Source: Flavobacteriaceae bacterium D16 (GTDB lineage: Bacteria > Bacteroidota > Bacteroidia > Flavobacteriales > Flavobacteriaceae). From it: a DNA stretch of 64,000 nucleotides. The notes below the pieces were generated by a model that saw only the letters and a program-made list of their open reading frames with translations, did not search any database and had not been told where the DNA came from. The stretch lies in NCBI GenBank assembly GCA_021295155.1, contig JAJTJC010000036.1, positions 992,001 through 1,056,000 on the forward strand. Reading direction: 5' to 3'. Both the position numbers and the translations under genes were made by a program. This document shows positions 27,732-35,506 of the stretch, in pieces; positions within the stretch are counted from its first letter, which is position 1; each line of letters starts with the position of its first letter.

Positions 27732-30425
27732 CTAAGCTTCTGCTTCCTGTTCTACATTCAGGATCTTTTCGGCATAACGGGATTGATCATCATCGTCCCT
27801 AATCGTGAAACCTCGTTTTCTGAACATATGCAACATAACCGTATTTGCATTGAGGACTGTAGCGTATACCTTCCTGATTTTGCGCTGTTCAGCAATTTCC
27901 ATGATAATGTTCATGAATTTATTGCCAAGTCCCTTGCCCTGATAATCATCCGCCACAAGAATAGCAAACTCTGCAGCGTCGTTATTGGCATCGGCAACCA
28001 GACGGACCACCCCGGCCATCACATCTTCACCATTTTCGTTGACCTTTGCGATCAGTGCAATTTCCCTATCGTAGTCGATCTGGGTGTACCGGATCAACAT
28101 TTCATGGGTAACGGTACCCAGCTTTCCGAAGAACCTGAAATATTCCGTTTGTTTTGAGATGCGCTTGAAGAGCTCCCGTTCCATAGGTTCATCCTCTGGT
28201 TTAATCGGACGGATAAGTGTTTTTGTTCCATCGCTCATGGTCCATTCCCTATTCAACTCGCGCGGGTAAGGTGAGATAACAAGATGGGAGTATGATTTTA
28301 CTTTTTCAGGTGAAACTGTCTCGTCCAGAACAATCTTGGCATCAAGAACTACGCCACCGGTATGATCAACAACATATGGGTTGATATCTATTTCCTTGAT
28401 CTGTGGAAAATCCATGACCAGGTAAGCGAACTTGTACAGCAAGAATTTTATTGCCTCTATATCTGCACCCTTCATGCCCCGGTAACCTTTCAAAAGCCGG
28501 TAGATTCGGGTATCTTCTATAATTCTTTGCGCAAGTACCATATTCAACGGCGGAAGCCCAACATTCAGGTCTTTGAACACCTCAACAGCAACTCCACCCA
28601 TCCCAAATACGATAATGGGACCGAAAATAGGATCCTTTTTTGAACCAATGATTAGCTCGTATTTTTTACTGACCATTTCTTCGATCAGAACTCCTTTAAT
28701 CTTGGCATCTGGTTTTGCAGAAAGTGTTGCTTCTATGATCTTTTTATAGGAATCTATGGCCCCCACTTCATTCCTGATATTGAGAATTACACCCCCTGTA
28801 TCTGTTTTGTGTGTGATGTCCTCACTCGCGATCTTCATCACCACCGGATATCCTATCTTCTTACAAATTATTGCAACTTCCTCCTCTGTAGTCGCCAATT
28901 CGTGCCTTGTAACCGGAATTCCATAATTAGTAAGGACCGATTTTGCCTCATCTTCAGTGAGCACATAGCGCTTTTGGCCCATAATGGATTTAATCAGTAC
29001 ATGATTTTTGTCAGTATCCGGATTAAAGCTTTGTGGTATTGTAGACGGAGTTTCATGTAATGCTTCAATATTCCTGGTATATCTATGCATTGATATAAAG
29101 GTATTCACGGCATTTTCCGGAATTCTGTAAACCGGTATATTGTTGGTTTCAAGTATTTCCCTACCTTTTTCCACATCCTTTTCACCCATCCAGGATGCGA
29201 GGATAGGTTTTGGATACTTATCCACCAATTTGACTATTTCCGCTGCTATTTCGTCTGCCTTGGTCATGGCTTGCGGTGTGAGTATAACCAGCACCCCATC
29301 TACCCCTTTATCCAGCAAAACGGCTTCAGTTGCATCTTTATACCTCTTAGCATCTGCATCTCCAAGGACATCGATCGGATTTCCATGGCTCCATACCGCT
29401 GGCAGGGCATTATTGAGCTTTTCCATGGTATCATCAGACAGTTGTGCAAGCTCACCCCCTAATTTAATAAGGTGATCGGTGGCTAATACCCCTGGTCCGC
29501 CTGCATTGGTAATTATGGCGAGTCTTCTACCCTTTGGCCTGGGTTGCATAGCGAGGGCCTGTGCTGCATTGAACAATTCTTCTATGGTATTTACTGAAAT
29601 TATCCCTGCCCGTTTAAAGGCTGCATCAAATGCAATGTCATTACCCGCCAGTGTTCCTGTATGAGAAAGCGCCACTTTTGCCCCGGCATCACTTTTACCT
29701 GCTTTTAATACGATAATAGGCTTAGTTCTGGCAAAGGCCCTGGCAGCACTCATGAATTTACGCGTATGCGTAATTGATTCCATGTATATGACAATGCTGC
29801 TAGTCTGCGGATCATTACCGAAATAATCGATAAGATCATGAAAACCAACATCGAGCATTGATCCAATAGAGACAAAGTTGCTAAAGCCAACATTTTGTTC
29901 CACAGACCAGTCAAGGATTGCTGTGCAAAGCGCACCACTCTGGGAAATGAACGCTATCTTCCCTGGCAAGGCCATTTTGTTGGCAAAACTTGCGTTCAAT
30001 TTGATGGAAGGTTTAATAAACCCGAGGCAGTTGGGTCCTATTATCCTCATGTTGTACTTTTTGGCATACCCCAGTATGGTGTTGCTCATTTCCTGTCCGC
30101 TCTCACCGGCTTCCATGAATCCTGCAGATATGATCACGATACCTCCAACGCCGTACTCCCCACATTCTTTAACCAGTTCAGGAACGGTGGCAGAGGGGGT
30201 GGCAATTATCGCCAAATCTATTTCATCCCTGGTATCACTGAGCTTGGCATAACTTCTGACCCCATAAATGCTTTTGTTCTTATAATTTATTGGGTAGACG
30301 GTCCCCTTGAATCCGGAACCAATCATATTGCTGATCAAGGCATATCCAACACTACCTTCATTATTAGAGGCCCCAATAACAGCTACAGTTTGGGGTTTAA
30401 AAATTCTGTTTAAAGGATTCATCAT
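27732..30425 (-). CDS. NDP-forming acyl-CoA synthetase fused to GNAT acetyltransferase (Pat-like)
   Basis: An 897-residue fusion. The N-terminal CoA-binding/succinyl-CoA-ligase-like part (VAVIGASNNEGSVGYAL; IGPNCLGFI; FISQSGALCTAI) is followed by an ATP-grasp domain at about 470-690 (VVMKIASEDITHKTD, INPYVV). A GNAT domain forms the last 170 residues (RPIKPEDEPMERELF; acetyl-CoA loop DYQGKGLGNKF). This order matches the Pat/Pka group of protein lysine acetyltransferases, which control acetyl-CoA synthetase. Whether the synthetase half is active cannot be judged by eye. The ATG at 30425 is preferred to a TTG at 30449. It follows the deacetylase gene by 25 bases, so writer and eraser are probably one transcript. 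Confidence 0.85.
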   Translation of the reverse strand: MMNPLNRIFKPQTVAVIGASNNEGSVGYALISNMIGSGFKGTVYPINYKNKSIYGVRSYAKLSDTRDEIDLAIIATPSATVPELVKECGEYGVGGIVIISAGFMEAGESGQEMSNTILGYAKKYNMRIIGPNCLGFIKPSIKLNASFANKMALPGKIAFISQSGALCTAILDWSVEQNVGFSNFVSIGSMLDVGFHDLIDYFGNDPQTSSIVIYMESITHTRKFMSAARAFARTKPIIVLKAGKSDAGAKVALSHTGTLAGNDIAFDAAFKRAGIISVNTIEELFNAAQALAMQPRPKGRRLAIITNAGGPGVLATDHLIKLGGELAQLSDDTMEKLNNALPAVWSHGNPIDVLGDADAKRYKDATEAVLLDKGVDGVLVILTPQAMTKADEIAAEIVKLVDKYPKPILASWMGEKDVEKGREILETNNIPVYRIPENAVNTFISMHRYTRNIEALHETPSTIPQSFNPDTDKNHVLIKSIMGQKRYVLTEDEAKSVLTNYGIPVTRHELATTEEEVAIICKKIGYPVVMKIASEDITHKTDTGGVILNIRNEVGAIDSYKKIIEATLSAKPDAKIKGVLIEEMVSKKYELIIGSKKDPIFGPIIVFGMGGVAVEVFKDLNVGLPPLNMVLAQRIIEDTRIYRLLKGYRGMKGADIEAIKFLLYKFAYLVMDFPQIKEIDINPYVVDHTGGVVLDAKIVLDETVSPEKVKSYSHLVISPYPRELNREWTMSDGTKTLIRPIKPEDEPMERELFKRISKQTEYFRFFGKLGTVTHEMLIRYTQIDYDREIALIAKVNENGEDVMAGVVRLVADANNDAAEFAILVADDYQGKGLGNKFMNIIMEIAEQRKIRKVYATVLNANTVMLHMFRKRGFTIRDDDDQSRYAEKILNVEQEAEA

Positions 30426-30450
30426 TTCAATATAATTTTTTGTGAGCAAT

Positions 30451-31407
30451 TCAAATGGACCAGTAGGGTGTCAAATTGGACAATAACTTATCGAGTCGCA
30501 TTTCGTATTCCATCCAGACCTGAATTGCTGATTCTGTTGCTAATTCTGAATATTTTTTTGAGTTGCCTGATATTCCATCCCTAAAATTGTAAATGGATTT
30601 TGGTAATTCTTCTACATTATATCCACCTTCCAGGGTGGCAAAAACGTTACTGAAATTATCAGCAAGTATATTTCCAGTATTATAAAATGCATCTACGGTT
30701 AATCGTAGATCCAGAAGTAAGTCGTATTGATGCGCGTCAAATCCCGCCGAAACAGCAACTACATCGGGATTAAATTCCAGAGCGATAGGAAGCGTATACT
30801 TTATAGCATTGGCATAAATATCGTCACCTGACCCGGGCGGTAGCGGAACATTTATGGTGAAGCCTGCCCCCTTATCTGTTCCAATTTCGTCTGCAGAGCC
30901 ATGACCGGGGAATGCCGGAAACTGGTGTATTGACCAGTACATTACCTGGTCCGTATCATTAAAGATTGCTGAAGTGCCATCACCCAAATGCCCGTCAAAG
31001 TCAAAAATGAGAACTCTCTTGCCTTGATTGGCCAATCGCCGGGCAGCAATGGAAACATTATTAAATAAGCAGAAACCACTGGCGCGATTGGGATAAGCAT
31101 GATGGCCAGGAGGTCTTACCAGGGCAAAACCCTGTTCTTCTGAAGCCTTGATGGTAGCATTTGCAGCATACACTGCAGCCTCATAGGATTTGGGTGAACT
31201 GTGTGTGTCCCCGTCTAAAGACTTACTCAGTTTTGAATAGTCTTTGACCATATTGATATACCCCTCATCATGGATGATTTTTAATACGGATTCATCAAAA
31301 GAAATATCAGAAACGGGAAGTTCCCCGAGGGCATCGAGACGCTTTTTGTTCTCAGGGTGCATGCCTGTATCGTGTTCCTTAAAGATGGGGTGACTGATGA
31401 GCTCCAT
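30451..31407 (-). CDS. Histone deacetylase family protein (AcuC-like)
   Basis: A 318-residue zinc deacetylase. The active-site pair is His102-His103 in RPPGHHAYP. Zinc ligands are Asp138 and His140 in FDFDGHLGDGT and Asp224 in SAGFDAH; the catalytic Tyr is in LEGGYN. The second His of the usual DxHHG motif is Leu here (DGHLG). Bacterial members include acetoin-utilisation protein AcuC, which removes acetyl groups from acetyl-CoA synthetase, and acetylpolyamine hydrolases. The next gene encodes a Pat-like acetyltransferase, which favours a protein deacetylase. An Fnr-like palindrome and a TACTTTTG element lie upstream (31517-31564), so the operon may respond to oxygen. Confidence 0.88.
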   Translation of the reverse strand: MELISHPIFKEHDTGMHPENKKRLDALGELPVSDISFDESVLKIIHDEGYINMVKDYSKLSKSLDGDTHSSPKSYEAAVYAANATIKASEEQGFALVRPPGHHAYPNRASGFCLFNNVSIAARRLANQGKRVLIFDFDGHLGDGTSAIFNDTDQVMYWSIHQFPAFPGHGSADEIGTDKGAGFTINVPLPPGSGDDIYANAIKYTLPIALEFNPDVVAVSAGFDAHQYDLLLDLRLTVDAFYNTGNILADNFSNVFATLEGGYNVEELPKSIYNFRDGISGNSKKYSELATESAIQVWMEYEMRLDKLLSNLTPYWSI

Positions 31408-31516
31408 AATATGCGTTTCAGGGCTTACAACTACGTCTGGGATAACTGAATCCAGAAGTGATATTCACGAGGCATTTGTCAATATAACAACTATAGTAAT
31501 AAATGGTTACACAGGT

Positions 31517-31564
31517 CAAAAGTAGCGCAGTGTGGCCCTCTGTTTTTATGATTATTATCATAAA
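31517..31564 (-). promoter_or_regulatory. Candidate Fnr/Crp-type activated promoter of the deacetylase operon
   Basis: The perfect palindrome TTTATGAT-TATT-ATCATAAA (31545-31564) contains TGAT-N4-ATCA. On the minus strand a -7 element TACTTTTG lies at 31524-31517, its first base 30.5 bases from the palindrome centre. No TTG stands at the -33 place. The leader would be about 105 bases. The rest of the 31408-31733 gap shows nothing else I can support. Confidence 0.55.
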
Positions 31565-31733
31565 GTGAACATTAATTGACCCCATAGACTCTTTAATCAC
31601 ATAGACCCGCAAAAAAGCTTAAAATTTCGGACAGTAAGGAAAGGAAATGTGGTTGGCCCCCCTGTACCCTTTTTAAAAAGTGATTTTCATATGTTGTTTG
31701 GGTCCTTCCAACTGTTTCAATGCCAATGTAGGG

Positions 31734-32519
31734 CTATTCAATGCCACCAACAGGATAGTGAGGCAGATCGTCATCCGCTCTTTTCCTGAAATCGGGAGAA
31801 TAATACAGAAAGAGGCGAAAAGTATGGTTGAGGTCGTATTGATTTCCAGTATATCGCTGCTGGTAAACCATCATGTATCCATAATCAATAGTCAGGGATT
31901 TACTGAGTCGTTGGTTAAAACCCAGGAACAAACGGTTCTGGTCAAAGGTATTGTAGATGATCTCCTTGCCTGCATGGAACAGGATCTCATTGGAGAGCAC
32001 AGGTCTTGGTAGTCTGGGATCTTCGAACACCTGCACAGCAGCTGAGATCAGGAAGCGAAAACGGGTAGAATACCGGGTCCGATCTACCGAACCGCTGTCT
32101 GTATTCAGAACTTCGTGCCAGCGCTGTTCTATCCTAACCCGTTGCAGGAAGGTTATTTTTCCTATTAAGGCCCGCCAAAGAGCCTGTTGGTATATCCTGC
32201 GTTCCAGAGCGTATTTCCTTCCAGAATCCGTTTCCGTGGCCAGCCATAGGGCAGCTCCTCCGCCTACAAAAGAGATTTGATCATTTAACCAATAAGCGGC
32301 ACCCAGGCGAAGAAAATAGAAGTTGGGATCACTGATAAAGTTTTCACGCCGGAGATGTACATCAGCAATCATACCCCAGTGCTTGCTGATTCGCGCTGTA
32401 CTGTTGATACTGGTCCAGAATTGAGTTTGTTCAAAGGTCTCTGACGCTATCCCCTGTTGCGAAATAGCCTGGGCAGGGATAAATATAATGATAAGAAATC
32501 CTAGAAATACCTTCTTCAC
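31734..32519 (-). CDS. DUF2490 family outer-membrane protein
   Basis: A 261-residue protein with a signal peptide (residues 1-20, FLIIIFIPAQAISQQ) and alternating beta strands throughout. It matches DUF2490, a family of predicted small outer-membrane barrels common in Bacteroidota. Typical parts are FWTSINSTARISKHWGM, VRIEQRWHEV, RFRFLISAAV, NRLFLGFNQRLS and YGYMMVYQQR. The final residues do not end in the aromatic residue common in barrels. TACCTTTG (minus strand, 32550-32543) lies 24 bases before the start and may be its -7 element. Single-gene unit; role unknown. Confidence 0.8.
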   Translation of the reverse strand: MKKVFLGFLIIIFIPAQAISQQGIASETFEQTQFWTSINSTARISKHWGMIADVHLRRENFISDPNFYFLRLGAAYWLNDQISFVGGGAALWLATETDSGRKYALERRIYQQALWRALIGKITFLQRVRIEQRWHEVLNTDSGSVDRTRYSTRFRFLISAAVQVFEDPRLPRPVLSNEILFHAGKEIIYNTFDQNRLFLGFNQRLSKSLTIDYGYMMVYQQRYTGNQYDLNHTFRLFLYYSPDFRKRADDDLPHYPVGGIE

Positions 32520-32995
32520 TGATATGGTATGGATAGAAAAAACAAAGGTATTGCTAATATCGGATTGATCCTCAGGCCTTGCCTTTATTTTATTGCCGGC
32601 CCTGTTGGGGCAATTGCTTTCTTACCCACATCCTTTAACCCTACCTTCGTAAAAACTTCGGTGGATTGCAAGGGGCCTCCCGATCCCGATAACTATCGGT
32701 AGGGAGGGCCTGCAGAAATTTAGCCCTTCCGCAGACTTTAGTCTGCGTAGTCTTTTTTCATTCCCAAGCTTTATTGAGCAAGTTCCAGAAATATCTCGTA
32801 ATCACCTTGATGGTAATTAACAAATACATCTACGCAGAGATAAGGCCTTAATTTATTGGGGTCCTGCTTCTCTGTCACGTGCGATTTAATCAACTCCGCC
32901 ATAGCCAATGCCCATTTGTTCAGAGTAGATGTGTTTTGCTGCAGGCAGGGTGTATCTTATAGGAAAATTCTGTATCTTATTAAAAATATTTAGCC
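32520..32995. other. Intergenic region with hairpins, no gene recognised
   Basis: This 476-base gap holds the DUF2490 promoter element at its left end, a strong palindromic hairpin (32666-32710) and a terminator-like hairpin (32730-32755). The latter is CGCAGACT/AGTCTGCG around TT, followed by TAGTCTTTTTT. The right part (32790-32995) has no ORF or clear promoter that I can support. Confidence 0.6.
32666..32710. repeat. Palindromic hairpin (possible extragenic repeat)
   Basis: Nested inverted repeats: GGCCTCCC at the left end and GGGAGGGCC at the right, enclosing CCGATA-AC-TATCGG. Palindromes with a CCGATAnnTATCGG core are, as I recall, common between genes of marine flavobacteria, but no other copy is in this window. 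Confidence 0.55.
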
Positions 32996-33493
32996 ATGAA
33001 AAATTATTCTATCATAAGGTTATTTGTTTGTATCGTTTTAATACAGTCTTGTCAGCAGGATGATGTACCAAGCACCCCGGACCCTAATTTATTTTTGGGG
33101 TCGTGGAAATTGTCCAGTTCAACTTTTGACGGTGCTGAGTCTATGGAAATAAACGATTGTACAAAGAACAGTATTTTATTATTGTATAGATTTAGTGAAG
33201 ACAATCCTTCCTCCAATGCGGAGTTATACGATTATGCTTTAAACGAAACGGGAGAATGTATAGTTGTACAAAGTATCATCCAGGCAACTTGGTATTCGGA
33301 AACAACTTTTACAAACACAGGTAATATTTCCCAAGCAACTGTATTAAGGTATATTACGCAGCAAGGAGAAACTGTAAATTTGACACTAGAAAGAGTTGGG
33401 GAGTTCTTAACTGCTACTGGTAATGCGACTCTTAATGAGAGTGACACCACTATTAACCGGACCTACATAAAGTTAGGGCAAGAATTTCCTTAA
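32996..33493 (+). CDS. Lipocalin-like lipoprotein
   Basis: A 165-residue protein with a lipoprotein signal (MKNYSIIRLFVCIVLIQSC, lipobox LIQSC, Cys19). The mature part begins with a PSTPDPNLFLGSWKLSSSTFDG segment, typical of flavobacterial lipocalin-like proteins (GxW near the first strand). Alternating beta strands follow, with two further Cys (NDCTKN and GECIV) that may form a disulfide. Ligand and role are unknown. The gene stands alone between two stretches of non-coding DNA that share a diverged repeat. Confidence 0.72.
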   Translation: MKNYSIIRLFVCIVLIQSCQQDDVPSTPDPNLFLGSWKLSSSTFDGAESMEINDCTKNSILLLYRFSEDNPSSNAELYDYALNETGECIVVQSIIQATWYSETTFTNTGNISQATVLRYITQQGETVNLTLERVGEFLTATGNATLNESDTTINRTYIKLGQEFP

Positions 33494-33755
33494 TTAGATC
33501 TGTTTAAAGAGCTCTGTAATTAGGATTTCCTGCAGGGTGATGAACTAGCGATAATGCAAGCCCCTCCGCCTGCTCAGCAGTTGGCGGGCCTTTTAGCTCC
33601 AGTTTTGGTATTTATGCGAGACGGGATTGCTTTCTTTGCTTTGCTCAGAAAGCGGCACAAAGGTGGCCCTACAAAAAAGTAAACCCTTCTGTTTGCTTCG
33701 CAGCCAATGGTTCTTTTTCATTTTTACCCACTATGGAGCAAGCTCCAGTGTTTTA
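33494..33755. other. Non-coding stretch with a diverged flanking repeat
   Basis: No ORF is credible here. A GC-rich inverted segment (GCCCCTCCGCCTGC... / ...GGCGGGCC) lies near 33560-33590. The segment 33712-33755 (TTCTTTTTCATTTTT, CCCACTATGGAGCAAGCTCCAG) resembles 32751-32790 on the other side of the lipocalin gene (TCTTTTTTCATT, CCCAAGCTTTATTGAGCAAGTTCCAG). It may be one family of extragenic repeat or decayed sequence. Confidence 0.45.
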
Positions 33756-33790
33756 AAATGAAAAAGCCCCTCACTTTCGTGAAGGGCTCT
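33756..33790 (-). terminator. tRNA-Asp terminator
   Basis: On the minus strand AGCCCTTCAC and GTGAGGGGCT form a stem around GAAA, followed by TTTTTCATTTT. It directly follows tRNA-Asp. Confidence 0.85.
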
Positions 33791-33799
33791 GCTTCTCTG

Positions 33800-33873
33800 C
33801 GGTCTGGACGGGACTCGAACCCGCGACCCCCTGCGTGACAGGCAGGTATTCTAACCAACTGAACTACCAGACC
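33800..33873 (-). tRNA. tRNA-Asp (anticodon GTC)
   Basis: Read on the minus strand the gene begins GGTCTGG (pairing with CCAGACC), has the D arm AGTTCAGTTGGTTAGAAT, anticodon stem CCTGC/GCAGG around CTGTCAC (anticodon GTC), a five-base variable region and the T arm GCGGG-TTCGAGT-CCCGT. The discriminator base is G at 33800, and CCA is not encoded. The GTC anticodon and discriminator G fit tRNA-Asp. A terminator follows. Confidence 0.96.
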
Positions 33874-33992
33874 AATGATTTTATATTGACTCTCCGTCAG
33901 TACGCTGACAACAGTCAGCTTCAAATCTTGTTCAACCGCTTGGTTAAAGCATGCGTTGTCCACCAAAACTTCCACTGAAGTAAAGGTGGATG

Positions 33993-34022
33993 CAAATATA
34001 CGCTCCTTATTGATTCCCGCAA
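33993..34022 (-). promoter_or_regulatory. Candidate tRNA-Asp promoter
   Basis: Minus strand TTG at 34022-34020 and TATATTTG at 34000-33993, with 22 bases from TTG to TA. This leaves a leader of about 110 bases before the tRNA, in which I see no second tRNA. Confidence 0.5.
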
Positions 34023-34044
34023 ATAAAAAAATCACTTTTCGGCG

Positions 34045-34974
34045 CTAGACAAATTTTTGCCGTTCAATGAGGAAGGTGTTCAACACTTTTTGAAATCGAT
34101 CCTGGATATCTACCCCTACATACTTAATCTTGTATTGCCCGCATTTTAATTTGATATCGCGGATATAATCCTGCAGTTCAGCCTCATAGGAAGCCTTTAA
34201 TTCTTCCGGATATACATCAATGTGTTGCCCTGTTTCCACATCCACAAAACGTTTTGGGGTATTTTCAAAATTAAAGTGTGCTTCGGTTTCGTAATCCAGT
34301 AAATGAAATAACACCACCTCGTGTTTGTTGTATTTCAGATGTCTCAACGCATCAAACAGCTTGGCATTATCCTGTGTAGTCTGGAACATATCGGTAAACA
34401 GGAATATAAGGCTTCGCCTTTTGATCTTTTCGGCAATCTGATGCAGAAAAGTGTAGGTGCGGGTCTCCCGTGGCGGACTGGGATCAAGGCTGATTTCACT
34501 TAGTTTGGAAAGTAGCATGTGGTGGTGGCGTTCACTGCCTTTTTCCGGAGTATAGAAGTTATAGCTATCCGAATATACACTCAATCCTACAGCATCACGT
34601 TGCTTTTTAAGGATGTTCATCAGGGCTGCAATAGCCAAAACAGAATAACCAATCTTATTAAGGTGGTCTATATCCAGCTTCTTCACATCCGGATAGTACA
34701 TGGAGGCAGAGTTATCCAGGATCATATGGCAGCGCAGGTTCGTTTCCTCCTCGTAGCGCTTGGTGTACAACTTATCCGTTTTGGCAAACAATTTCCAGTC
34801 GATATGCCGTGTGCTCTCCCCGGTATTGTAGATCTTATGCTCTGCAAATTCTGCGGAGAACCCATGGAAGGGGCTTTTGTGGATACCACTGATGAATCCT
34901 TCCACAACTTGCCTGGCCAGCAGCTCAAGGTTCTGGAATAAGGGAGCTTTATGTAATTCCGATGGGATATGCAT
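34045..34974 (-). CDS. DUF58 / von Willebrand A-like domain protein
   Basis: A 309-residue cytoplasmic protein of the DUF58 family. The family core is seen as TRHIDWKLFAKTDKLYTKRYEEE (split across residues 56-78) and a von Willebrand A-like domain with the metal-binding pattern DNSASM near residue 88. Members usually sit next to a MoxR AAA ATPase and membrane vWA proteins (the aerotolerance or Bat operon). Here the neighbours are tRNA-Asp downstream and trxA upstream, so its partners must be elsewhere. A terminator lies between it and trxA. Role uncertain, perhaps assembly or protein quality control. Confidence 0.85.
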   Translation of the reverse strand: MHIPSELHKAPLFQNLELLARQVVEGFISGIHKSPFHGFSAEFAEHKIYNTGESTRHIDWKLFAKTDKLYTKRYEEETNLRCHMILDNSASMYYPDVKKLDIDHLNKIGYSVLAIAALMNILKKQRDAVGLSVYSDSYNFYTPEKGSERHHHMLLSKLSEISLDPSPPRETRTYTFLHQIAEKIKRRSLIFLFTDMFQTTQDNAKLFDALRHLKYNKHEVVLFHLLDYETEAHFNFENTPKRFVDVETGQHIDVYPEELKASYEAELQDYIRDIKLKCGQYKIKYVGVDIQDRFQKVLNTFLIERQKFV

Positions 34975-34999
34975 AACTCAAACAGAGTACTAAGATAAA

Positions 35000-35030
35000 A
35001 CAAAAAGGTCCGGCAAGTGCCGGACCTTTC
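35000..35030 (-). terminator. trxA terminator
   Basis: AGGTCCGGCA/TGCCGGACCT stem with a two-base centre; on the minus strand it is followed by TTTTTGTTTTAT. It ends trxA just before the DUF58 gene. Confidence 0.85.
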
Positions 35031-35054
35031 TGTATGCTTCCTTGTTAAGGTCGA

Positions 35055-35372
35055 TTAAAGCGCTGCTTCAATAGCATCTGTATAGGCCTTCTTTGGGGAA
35101 ACCCCTACCTGCCTGCTTACAATCTCACCATTTTTAAATACCAAAACAGTGGGAATGTTACGTACACCGTACTTGGCAGCGTATTCCTGGTGAGAATCTA
35201 CGTCTACCTTTCCAACTACTGCTTTACCTTCGTATTCGGTACTAACCTCGTCTATGATAGGACCAACCATTCGGCAGGGACCACACCATGCGGCCCAAAA
35301 GTCTACAACTACGGGTTTTTTGCTTTTGAGAACTACTTCATCAAATGTAGCATCGGTTATTTCTAATGCCAT
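35055..35372 (-). CDS. trxA: Thioredoxin
   Basis: A 105-residue cytoplasmic thioredoxin with the redox motif WCGPC (Cys30, Cys33), the buried Asp in VVVDFWA and the cis-Pro loop RNIPTVL. It reduces protein disulfides with electrons from thioredoxin reductase. The length and motifs are those of classic TrxA. A -7 element TAACTTTG (minus strand, 35403-35396) lies 24 bases before the start, and a terminator follows, so it is a single-gene unit. It lies between DUF58 and dnaE, with no evidence of shared function. Confidence 0.97.
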   Translation of the reverse strand: MALEITDATFDEVVLKSKKPVVVDFWAAWCGPCRMVGPIIDEVSTEYEGKAVVGKVDVDSHQEYAAKYGVRNIPTVLVFKNGEIVSRQVGVSPKKAYTDAIEAAL

Positions 35373-35506
35373 GATTTTTAAAATTTTAGATTATACAAAG
35401 TTAGTTATTATTTTGGCCCTTTCCTTACGCCTCATGCATACATTTTTCTTATGCAGATATCAGTCCTTCCTATACTTTAATTTCCACAGTTAGAATACCT
35501 AATGCG

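Noticed and set aside
33724-34035. A 103-residue ORF across tRNA-Asp
   Set aside because: It reads through the tRNA and carries the peptide pattern that tRNA-Asp gives in this frame; it is not a protein gene.
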